Source: an uncultured Clostridium sp. (GTDB lineage: Bacteria; Bacillota; Clostridia; TANB77; CAG-508). Taken from it: DNA of 5,417 nt. Position 1 is the first letter of the stretch, and every line of letters begins with the position of its first letter. Shown one piece after another: positions 1 through 5,223 of the stretch. The notes beneath the pieces are model-generated. The model was not told the DNA's origin, searched no databases, and saw nothing but the letters and a program-made list of their open reading frames with translations. The position numbers and the translations under genes are program-made. The stretch covers positions 1-5,417 of the forward strand of contig CATLUC010000102.1 of NCBI GenBank assembly GCA_950059165.1, given 5' to 3'.

Positions 1-36
1 AGATTTTCTAGCTACAAGTTTGATAGCACAAAATCT
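1..36. terminator. Possible hairpin/terminator of an upstream gene
   Basis: AGATTTT (1-7) is complementary to AAAATCT (30-36), and inside it GCTA (11-14) is complementary to TAGC (24-27). This gives a two-part stem with short internal loops. The T-rich stretch after it (TTTCATTTATTTT) would suit a rho-independent terminator of a gene lying left of the window. The stem is A/T-rich and the window edge cuts the context, so the structure is weakly supported. Confidence 0.3.
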
Positions 37-184
37 TTCATTTATTTTAACACCTACTACTTAAGGCTATCTATGCTATTGCAAAAAGTCGAAACTTAAA
101 ATGGTTTGTATTTACATAAAAATGTCGCAAAAAAAACGTCCCCAATCCGACATGTCACGAAACTGTAAAGAACATTTAATATTA
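37..184. other. Intergenic leader region without a gene
   Basis: I see no credible coding sequence on either strand here. The stretch is A/T-rich up to about 120, then changes to a short, more G+C-rich patch (123-160) that resembles a REP-type repeat and is listed separately. No tRNA cloverleaf or recognisable riboswitch is visible. Confidence 0.6.
123..156. repeat. REP-like palindromic patch
   Basis: TGTCG (123-127) is inverted at CGACA (148-152), enclosing an A-run and CGTCCCCAAT. The palindrome GACATGTC (149-156) overlaps the right arm. The composition differs from the surrounding A/T-rich DNA. A short hairpin with a GTCCC-containing loop resembles repetitive palindromes that Y1 (IS200-like, RAYT) transposases maintain in Firmicutes, but that is an analogy from memory. 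A related-looking motif, CCTGTCCC, occurs at 2486-2493. One copy cannot establish a repeat family. Confidence 0.3.
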
Positions 185-212
185 CTGACACACACTATTT
201 GGCTTTTTGTAG

Positions 213-218
213 TATAAT
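213..218 (+). promoter_or_regulatory. Probable -10 box of the HExxH gene promoter
   Basis: TATAAT matches the sigma-A -10 consensus exactly and lies 33 bases before the ATG at 252. There is no good -35 at 16-19 bp. The nearest candidate, CTGACA (185-190), is 22 bp away, which is too far for a standard promoter. There is no TGn extension immediately upstream either. The promoter is therefore likely but weak, or activator-dependent. Confidence 0.5.
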
Positions 219-251
219 TGTTTTAGTAGATTATACTAAGGAGATTTGTAT

Positions 252-1364
252 ATGAATGTTGAAACAGAATTAAAAAAAGATGGAATAGAAGTTATAGAAA
301 CATTAAATACATTGAAGATTAATTCGATTGCAAGGAATATTTCTCAAAAAATTTGTGATACTTTCCCTGAATATGGATTTAATCAAAATGATTTATTTAT
401 TAGATTGTCTAGATTAAATATGTATAAGGCTAAGATGCCAGAGGGAATGGCTGAGGCTAATTATTTCTATAAAAATACTGCTATTTATTTTAATGAACAT
501 ATTGCTGATGAAGATTTAGAGGAGTTTGCTATTCATGAGTGTATTCATTATCTTCAAGAGGTAAAGGATAAGAAGAATTATTTGATTAGGATGGGGCTTT
601 GTGATTATACTGAATTTAAAGTTTATGGTTTAGGTATGAATGAGGCTGCTGTTCAACTTATGTCTTCTAAAATTAATGGTATTCCTAAAGAGTATGTTAA
701 GTATTTTGGAATTAGTTTTGAAACAACTAGCCCTTCTTATTATCCTTTGGAATGCTGTTTGGTTAATCAGTTGGCTTATATTACAGGTGAGGATGCACTT
801 TTTGAGAGTACTTTGAAGAGCACTGATAGATTTAAATTGGCTTTTTCTCAAGTTTCTTCACCTAAAGTGTATATGGCTATTCAAAATGCTGTTGATGATA
901 TTCTTTATCATGAAGAGGAAATTATTAAGATTAATAATAAGATTGCTCAAATTGATGATAGGAATAGAAAAGTTGATGGCATGATTAAGAAGATTGATGA
1001 GCTAAAAAGTGAGGTTACTTTGACTTTTATGAGGACTCAAAATTTGATTATTTCTAGCTATTTTGATAATGCTTTTGATAGAATTGTGGATTTAGAAGGT
1101 GTTGAGAACTTTAGGAAAAAGTTATACACTTTTAGAGATTATATTGGCTATACAGAGGGTTATACTTTCTTTAATGATTATTATGTTTCAAAAATGGAAG
1201 AGTTAGAAGCTAAATATAATTTAATAGAAAGTGGACAATTTGAAACTTCTCTTAAGGTTATTACAAAAAAGGAAAGCATGTTTATTCGTGTTTTGAAGGC
1301 TTTCAAGAAACTTATTGGAATTGGACAAAGAGAAAATGCTACAGTTAACAATTTAAACAAATAA
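252..1364 (+). CDS. Predicted HExxH metallopeptidase-like protein, unknown family
   Basis: This encodes a 370-residue protein that I do not recognise as a named family. The ATG at 252 is chosen because AAGGAG (238-243) lies 8 bases upstream; the TTG two codons earlier is too close to that site. A zinc-protease signature, HECIH, lies at residues 95-99 after a hydrophobic helix (EEFAIHECIHYLQE). A downstream NEAA (Glu131) sits in a helix where a third gluzincin-type ligand could be, although the spacing of 31 residues from His99 to Glu131 is longer than in thermolysin. Residues about 212-262 are charged and heptad-like, probably a coiled coil. The C-terminus (about 343-360) is a basic amphipathic helix that might touch the membrane. 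No signal peptide or clear transmembrane segment is visible, so the protein is probably cytoplasmic. asd follows after 35 bases, suggesting co-transcription without an obvious functional link. The gene has no in-frame CGG and no frameshift. Catalytic activity is inferred only from the motif. Confidence 0.8.
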   Translation: MNVETELKKDGIEVIETLNTLKINSIARNISQKICDTFPEYGFNQNDLFIRLSRLNMYKAKMPEGMAEANYFYKNTAIYFNEHIADEDLEEFAIHECIHYLQEVKDKKNYLIRMGLCDYTEFKVYGLGMNEAAVQLMSSKINGIPKEYVKYFGISFETTSPSYYPLECCLVNQLAYITGEDALFESTLKSTDRFKLAFSQVSSPKVYMAIQNAVDDILYHEEEIIKINNKIAQIDDRNRKVDGMIKKIDELKSEVTLTFMRTQNLIISSYFDNAFDRIVDLEGVENFRKKLYTFRDYIGYTEGYTFFNDYYVSKMEELEAKYNLIESGQFETSLKVITKKESMFIRVLKAFKKLIGIGQRENATVNNLNK

Positions 1365-1386
1365 TTGTGAATTGCAAGTAAATAGA

Positions 1387-1392
1387 GGGAGG
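1387..1392 (+). promoter_or_regulatory. Ribosome binding site of asd
   Basis: GGGAGG lies 7 bases before the ATG at 1400. It fixes the asd start in the upstream reading frame. That frame encodes the N-terminal nucleotide-binding motif, which the long downstream frame lacks, so translation must begin here and change frame at 1499. Confidence 0.85.
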
Positions 1393-1399
1393 CTTTGCT

Positions 1400-2396
1400 A
1401 TGAAAAAGTTCAAAGTTGCTATTGTTGGTGCAACTGGTCTTGTTGGAAGAGCTGCTATGCAAGTATTTGAGGAGAAAAATTTGCCAGTCGAAAGTTTTCG
1501 GTTTGTTTGCAAGCAAAAAATCGGCTGGTGAAGTTTTTTCTATTTGTGGAAATAGCTATGTTGTAGAAGAGTTGACCGAAACTTCTTTTAATAGAGGTTT
1601 CGATTTTGCTATTTTTTCAGCAGGTGGAGAAATTTCTAAGAAATATGCTCCAATTGCTGCTTCAAAAAATTGCATTGTTGTTGATAATAGTAGTTATTTT
1701 CGTATGCATGATGATGTTCCTTTGGTAGTTCCTGAAGTTAATATAGAAGATGCTTTTTTGCATCATGGCATTATTGCTAATCCTAATTGCTCAACTATTC
1801 AAGCAATGCTTCCTTTAAAAGCATTAGATGAAAAATATCATATTAAAAGGGTTGTTTATTCTACATACCAAGCTGTTTCAGGTGCTGGAAAAGATGCATT
1901 ATGTGATTTGGAAAATATCGATAATAGCAAACCTTTGAAAAAGTTTCCATTTCCTATTTATAATAATTGCTTGCCACATATTGATGTTTTTATGGAAAAT
2001 GGCTATTCAAAAGAAGAGATGAAAATGATTAATGAAACTAGGAAAATATTGCATAGACCAGATTTGAGGGTAACTGCTACTACTGTTAGAGTTCCTGTTC
2101 AAAATTCTCATTCTGAGTCGATTAATGTGGAGTTTGAAAAAGATTTCCAAATAGATGATTTGCTTGATACTTTAAGGAATTTTCCTAATTTAATTGTCCA
2201 AGATGATTTAAGTAAAAATTTGTATCCAATGGCTATTACTGCTACTGGTCATGACGAGGTTTTTGTTGGTAGAGTTCGTCGTGACGAAAGTGTAAAATTT
2301 GGTATAAATTTGTGGGTTGTTTCTGATAATATTCGTAAAGGTGCTGCTAGTAATGCAATACAAATTGTAGAAAAATTAATGAAAAAATATATTTAA
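1400..2396 (+). CDS. asd: Aspartate-semialdehyde dehydrogenase, read through one +1 frameshift
   Basis: The enzyme reduces L-aspartyl-4-phosphate to aspartate semialdehyde with NADPH, feeding lysine/diaminopimelate, threonine and methionine synthesis. Translation starts at ATG 1400 behind GGGAGG. Residues 1-33 contain the dinucleotide-binding loop VGATGLVG (9-16). At the in-frame codon CGG (1499-1501) the frame must move +1, and the protein continues LFASKKSAGE through to TAA at 2394-2396. The total is 331 residues, normal for the family. Downstream landmarks are FSAGG, the VVDNSS and PLVVPEVN stretches, catalytic Cys130 in NPNCST, STYQAVSGAG, the MKMINETRKI helix, catalytic-base His237 in NSHSES, and FVGRVRRD. 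Without the shift, translation stops at TGA 1529-1531 after 43 residues. Everything after the shift is intact and conserved, so I read this as a functional recoded gene rather than a pseudogene. A one-base sequencing error remains the rival for this site alone. Confidence 0.9.
1499..1502 (+). other. Candidate +1 frameshift / quadruplet site CGGT in asd
   Basis: The upstream frame reads AGT TTT CGG TTT and the functional downstream frame reads GGT TTG TTT GCA AGC. Consuming CGGT as a single residue (position 34) joins PVESF to LFASKKSAG with exactly the spacing of homologues, where this position is often Arg, Lys or Thr. TTT can re-pair as TTC after a +1 slip, so P-site slippage is possible here. 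No RF2-like Shine-Dalgarno element is adjacent. Confidence 0.8.
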
Positions 2397-2401
2397 TATA
2401 G

Positions 2402-2432
2402 AAATCCAACTCTTTATTGAGCCGGATTTTTT
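2402..2432 (+). terminator. Probable intrinsic terminator of the asd transcript
   Basis: AAATCC (2402-2407) pairs with GGATTT (2424-2429), and CTC (2410-2412) with GAG (2419-2421), around a TTTATT loop. An A-A/C-C internal mismatch separates the two stems. The right arm runs into a six-T tract (2427-2432), and the hairpin begins 6 bases after the asd stop codon. The stem is short but position and T-tract support it. On the minus strand no comparable U-tract follows, so it probably does not serve lysC. Confidence 0.6.
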
Positions 2433-2475
2433 ATTAGTTTATTATTTTCTAATTTTTATTTCTGTTTTTTGTTAT

Positions 2476-2500
2476 ACACATAAGACCTGTCCCTTTTATA
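2476..2500. repeat. Short CCTGTCCC motif, possible repeat remnant
   Basis: ATAAGACCTGTCCCTTTTAT sits between the convergent asd and lysC genes and is richer in G+C than the flanks. It shares GTCCC and a loop-like layout with the patch at 123-156. The flanking ATAA and TTTTAT could form a weak stem. This is speculative with one copy each. Confidence 0.18.
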
Positions 2501-2502
2501 TA

Positions 2503-3677
2503 CTATTTTATTAGTTTTTCATGTAATTCTTCTATTGTTTTATTTTCTATTTGTTTAACTATCATCTCAATTTTTGATTGTGTTAAATTTACATTCATTA
2601 CTTGTACTTTATCTTGTTGCAATATTTCCATTACTTCATTTAATATTATATTGTCTTGTGTTATTCCATAACCTACAATGCTTAGTTTTATTAAATCTTT
2701 TTGTTTAAGTATGTAGCTTGGATATTGGCTATCTAGTAGTTCTTGTACTTTGTTTTGTTCTGCTTTTTTTATTCTGAATTGTATTTTGTTTTCTTCTTTT
2801 TCAAATGCTTCTACAATTACATTGTTTTGCAGCAAACTATTATAAATGTTGTAAATCTCTATTTCTTCTATTAGGGTTTGTTTTTTCATCTCAATAATTA
2901 CTAATTGTTCACTTTTTACAATGCTTTTTACTGCTGAATTTTCAATTTTTTCGCAAATTTTGGTTCCGTCCTTTGTCTGTAAATGTTGATTTTGCAACAA
3001 TGTTACAATTAAATTTTTTTCCCATTTGTATACATCTGTTATGCAAAACCTTTGCTCCACTATCTGATATTTCTTGCATTTCGTCAAATGATATTTCGTC
3101 TAATCGTTTTGCAATAGTAATCATATTTGGATCTGCTGAATAAATTCCATCTACATCTGAAAAGATATAGCATTTATCTGCTTTTAAGGCTACTTGTAAT
3201 GCTACTGCTGTTGTGTCTGACCCCCCTCTTCCAAGTGTTGTGATGTCTTCTTTTTCGTCAATTCCTTGGAAACCTGCTACTACAATAATATTTCCTTTTT
3301 CTAGTTCTTTTTCCATTCTGTTTATTGCTATTTGTTCTATTTTTGCACTTGTGTGTACTGAGTTGGTTCTAATACCTGCTTGCCATCCTGTTAAAGATAC
3401 TGCTCCGATAGCCTTTTCTGTTTAATAGTATTGCTAGTTTTGATGCTGTTATTTGCTCCCCTGTTGATAATAGCATGTCCATTTCTCTTTCTTCTGGTAT
3501 TGCTGATAGTTCTTGTGCTTCTTTTATTAGCTGGTTTGTTGTTTTTCCTTGTGCTGATACTACTACTGCTACGTTTTTTACTTCTTTTTTTATACTAATG
3601 ATTTTTTCTGCAACAACGTTTAGTTTGATGTTGTCTGCTACTGAGGTTCCTCCGAATTTTAATATGACTGTATTCAT
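2503..3677 (-). CDS. lysC: Aspartate kinase, read through two +1 frameshifts
   Basis: This enzyme phosphorylates L-aspartate with ATP, the committed step of the lysine/threonine/methionine pathway. The ATG at 3677-3675 is chosen because AAAGG (3692-3688) lies 10 bases upstream; the GTG at 3686 overlaps that site. Three reading frames must be joined. Segment 1 (residues 1-90) carries KFGGTSV (7-13) and MDMLLSTGEQI. After CGG at 3407-3405, segment 2 (91-236) carries TGWQAGI (96-102), VAGFQGI, TTLGRGGSDTT (146-156), FSDVDGIYSADPN (172-184) and GAKVLH. After CGG at 2968-2966, segment 3 (237-390) holds the C-terminal pair of ACT domains, with IKLSIVGYG opening the second and MNVNLTQSKIEMIV standing where homologues have the STSEIK-type effector motif. 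The total of 390 residues matches monofunctional aspartokinases of about 400. ACT domains imply feedback control by an end-product amino acid. Without shifting, only 102 residues would be made. Conservation on both sides of each break argues for an active recoded gene. Confidence 0.9.
2965..2968 (-). other. Candidate +1 frameshift / quadruplet site CGGA, second in lysC
   Basis: The upstream frame reads GAC AAA GGA CGG AAC and the functional frame continues GGA ACC AAA ATT TGC. Consuming CGGA as one residue (237) gives TDKGxTKI, aligning with the TEAGTLI/NPGTLI-type end of the aspartokinase catalytic domain. That position is normally Gly, which favours skipping C and decoding GGA as Gly. The preceding GGA cannot re-pair well after a +1 slip (GAC). 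AAAGGA directly upstream could mimic a Shine-Dalgarno element, but too close to act as in RF2. Without the shift, translation ends at 2942. Confidence 0.82.
3404..3407 (-). other. Candidate +1 frameshift / quadruplet site CGGA, first in lysC
   Basis: The upstream frame reads AAA GGC TAT CGG AGC and the functional frame continues GGA GCA GTA TCT TTA ACA GGA TGG. Consuming CGGA as one residue (91) gives KGYxAVSLTGWQAGI. This is collinear with Bacillus subtilis LysC, which as I recall reads KGYDAVSYTGWQAGI. TAT cannot re-pair as ATC, so simple P-site slippage is unlikely. Without the shift, the frame closes at TAG 3371-3369. Confidence 0.82.
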
Positions 3678-3745
3678 TTTCGTCACACCTTTGTTTTTTA
3701 AGTTACTAAAATTGTAATGTTATTTACTTTTTAGTTACTTTTTAA

Positions 3746-3771
3746 AACTTTATCTAAATTTAAATAAAGTT
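3746..3771 (-). promoter_or_regulatory. Inverted repeat at the start of the lysC leader
   Basis: AACTTTAT (3746-3753) is a perfect inverted repeat of ATAAAGTT (3764-3771) with a 10-base A/T spacer. It begins about 15-20 bases downstream of the predicted lysC -10, so it would form a hairpin at the 5' end of the roughly 100-base leader or act as an operator. The leader is too short and lacks the helices for a lysine riboswitch. Confidence 0.35.
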
Positions 3772-3785
3772 ATTTTTCTGTTGCT

Positions 3786-3814
3786 ATTATAGTATATATT
3801 TTGTTTAATTTCAA
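3786..3814 (-). promoter_or_regulatory. Promoter of lysC
   Basis: On the minus strand, TTGAAA (3814-3809) and TATAAT (3791-3786) are separated by 17 bases, close to the ideal sigma-A arrangement. Transcription would start near 3779, giving a leader of about 100 bases before the ATG at 3677. This intact promoter on a gene needing two frame changes fits a gene still in use. Confidence 0.7.
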
Positions 3815-3842
3815 GATAATATTTTTTATGTTTTGATTTATC

Positions 3843-3871
3843 TTGACTTTTATTACTTTTTATGCAATAAT
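3843..3871 (+). promoter_or_regulatory. Promoter of the AAA_14 ATPase gene
   Basis: TTGACT (3843-3848) and AATAAT (3866-3871) are 17 bases apart, with a TGC extension directly before the -10. Transcription would start near 3878. Its -10 lies inside the left arm of the palindrome at 3860-3896. It is divergent from the lysC promoter, with 28 bases between the two -35 boxes. Confidence 0.68.
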
Positions 3872-3896
3872 GGATTTGTATTCCATATTTGCATAA
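3860..3896 (+). promoter_or_regulatory. Palindrome overlapping the -10 and abutting the ribosome binding site
   Basis: The 15-base arms 3860-3874 and 3882-3896 match at 13 of 15 positions, with the outer TTATGCAA/TTGCATAA and inner ATGGA/TCCAT pairs perfect, around a 7-base loop. The left arm covers the -10 hexamer and the right arm ends one base before AAGGAG (3897-3902). It could be an operator that blocks polymerase. An mRNA hairpin is less likely, because the left arm lies mostly upstream of the predicted start of transcription. No regulator gene is visible in the window. Confidence 0.55.
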
Positions 3897-3910
3897 AAGG
3901 AGAGATGTTT

Positions 3911-5164
3911 ATGAATTATTATATAAAAAGGTTATTAAAAAATGATATTATAGAAAATAGTAAATCTTTTCCTGTTATCTTGATTTGTGGTCCTAGACAA
4001 GTTGGGAAAACAACTATATTAGAAAAGCTTTCAAGTAACAAACTAAATTATGTAAGTTTAGATGACCCATTAGAGAGAAAAAATGCAAAAGAAGACCCAT
4101 CTTTATTTTTGGAAAATCATAAAACTCCTTTGATTATAGATGAAATTCAATATGCAACAGAATTATTGCCATATATAAAAATGAGTGTAGATAAAGCAAG
4201 AAGAGAAGCTCTTGAAAGTAATCAAAATAGTAATGGATTATATTATTTAACTGGTTCTCAGATGTTTACTATGATGCAAAATGTCAGTGAAAGCTTGGCT
4301 GGAAGAGTTGGAATTATTGATATGTATGGCTTGTCATATAGTGAAATTATTGGGAAGGAACAAGATTTTTTCTTGCCTACAAAATCTAGGTGTATTGAAC
4401 GTCAAAATAATGAAAGATTAGAAACTTTAGATGTTTTCGAGAGCATTCTTAGAGGTTCTTTTCCTGCATTATATCAAAATAGAGATATTAGTACCGAGAA
4501 GTTTTACAATAGCTATTTAAGAACATATTTGGAACGAGATATTAGAGATATGGTCACTATTAAAGAAGAAACTAAGTTTTTGACTTTTATGTCTGCTCTT
4601 GCTGCAAGAACAGGTCAAGAGTTAAACTATGATAATATAGCAAAAGATGCACAAATTGATAATAAAACTGCAAAAAATTGGCTTAGTTTATTACATACTT
4701 CGGGCTTACTTTTTTTGCTTCAACCATATTCTAATAATCCTACTACAAGGGCAATTAAAACTCCTAAAATATACTTTACTGATACTGGACTTGCTTGTTA
4801 TTTGGCTGGTTATTCAGATAGTAAAATATTAGAAAGAAGTGCTATTAATGGACATATTTTTGAAAATTATGTAGTGATGGAAATTGTAAAGTCTTTTGTA
4901 AATGCTAACAAAGACCCTAGATTGTATTTGAATTTTTATAGAGATAGCAATCAAATTGAAATTGATTTAATTATTACAATGAATAATACTGTTTATCCAA
5001 TCGAAATAAAGAAATCGAAAAATCCAAATAAGGATATGATTAAAAATTTTAAAATACTAAATAAAGGTGAAAAACAAATTGGCGAAGGTGGAGTTATTTG
5101 TATGGTTGAGAAAATATTTCCACTTGATGAAAACAATAACGCAATACCACTTCAGTGTATATGA
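3911..5164 (+). CDS. AAA_14/DUF4143 family ATP-binding protein
   Basis: This 417-residue protein belongs to the widespread COG1373-type ATPases (AAA_14 plus DUF4143), whose cellular role is poorly known. ATG 3911 is chosen because AAGGAG (3897-3902) lies 8 bases upstream; the in-frame ATG at 3905 is only 2 bases from it. The Walker A motif GPRQVGKTT is at 27-35, and Walker B LIIDEIQ has Asp77 and Glu78. A sensor-like YLTGSQMF follows near 112-119, then SLAGRVGIIDMYGLSYSEI and the family signature YLRTYLERDIRD. The second half resembles DUF4143: a winged-helix-like stretch (TAKNWLSLLHTSGLLF), FTDTGLACYLAG, then Asp352 in IEIDLI and Glu365-x-Lys367 in PIEIKKS. The latter is a PD-(D/E)xK-type arrangement, though nuclease activity is not established for the family. 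The protein is probably cytoplasmic. The gene stands alone under its own promoter next to a mobile-looking palindrome, consistent with an accessory gene. It uses CGA once as Arg (4535-4537) and has no in-frame CGG. Confidence 0.9.
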   Translation: MNYYIKRLLKNDIIENSKSFPVILICGPRQVGKTTILEKLSSNKLNYVSLDDPLERKNAKEDPSLFLENHKTPLIIDEIQYATELLPYIKMSVDKARREALESNQNSNGLYYLTGSQMFTMMQNVSESLAGRVGIIDMYGLSYSEIIGKEQDFFLPTKSRCIERQNNERLETLDVFESILRGSFPALYQNRDISTEKFYNSYLRTYLERDIRDMVTIKEETKFLTFMSALAARTGQELNYDNIAKDAQIDNKTAKNWLSLLHTSGLLFLLQPYSNNPTTRAIKTPKIYFTDTGLACYLAGYSDSKILERSAINGHIFENYVVMEIVKSFVNANKDPRLYLNFYRDSNQIEIDLIITMNNTVYPIEIKKSKNPNKDMIKNFKILNKGEKQIGEGGVICMVEKIFPLDENNNAIPLQCI

Positions 5165-5178
5165 CGCTTTACAGTTTT

Positions 5179-5211
5179 ATAAATCTTGATTTTTAGGGAA
5201 GATTTATTTTA
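5179..5211 (+). terminator. Possible weak terminator after the ATPase gene
   Basis: ATAAATCTT (5179-5187) is a perfect inverted repeat of AAGATTTAT (5199-5207) with an 11-base loop, followed by TTTAATAT. It lies 14 bases after the stop codon. The stem has only one G-C pair, so termination would be inefficient. The larger palindrome downstream may do the job instead. Confidence 0.35.
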
Positions 5212-5223
5212 ATATAAGGGAAG

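Noticed and set aside
1529..1531. TGA read as tryptophan (Mollicutes-type code)
   Set aside because: Tryptophans in conserved motifs use TGG (TGWQAG, LWVVSD), the four genes show no internal in-frame TGA, and reading through TGA here would not restore the asd frame.
1416..2396. asd starting from the TTG at 1416 in the long downstream frame
   Set aside because: The first 29 residues of that frame are leucine-rich nonsense without the nucleotide-binding motif. The correct N-terminus with VGATGLVG is in the ATG 1400 frame behind a good ribosome binding site.
2942..3316. A separate 124-residue gene beginning at ATG 3316 (-)
   Set aside because: It is the middle segment of aspartate kinase (GRGGSDTT, DVDG). 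Homology extends upstream of this ATG in the same frame to the CGG at 3407, and there is no separate gene start.
1400..3677. asd and lysC as ordinary frameshifted pseudogenes or sequencing errors
   Set aside because: All three breaks are single +1 changes on an in-frame CGG, the sequence on both sides is highly conserved, no other damage is present, and off-phase CGGs elsewhere are harmless. Error stays possible until reads are checked, but it does not explain the codon phase.
3213..3717. Plus-strand open frames opposite lysC
   Set aside because: They are serine/phenylalanine-rich antisense frames lacking ribosome binding sites and recognisable motifs, lying over a conserved gene on the other strand.
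3678..3785. Lysine riboswitch or T-box in the lysC leader
   Set aside because: The leader is only about 100 bases, very A/T-rich, and lacks the conserved helices and the T-box sequence. Only a simple inverted repeat is visible.
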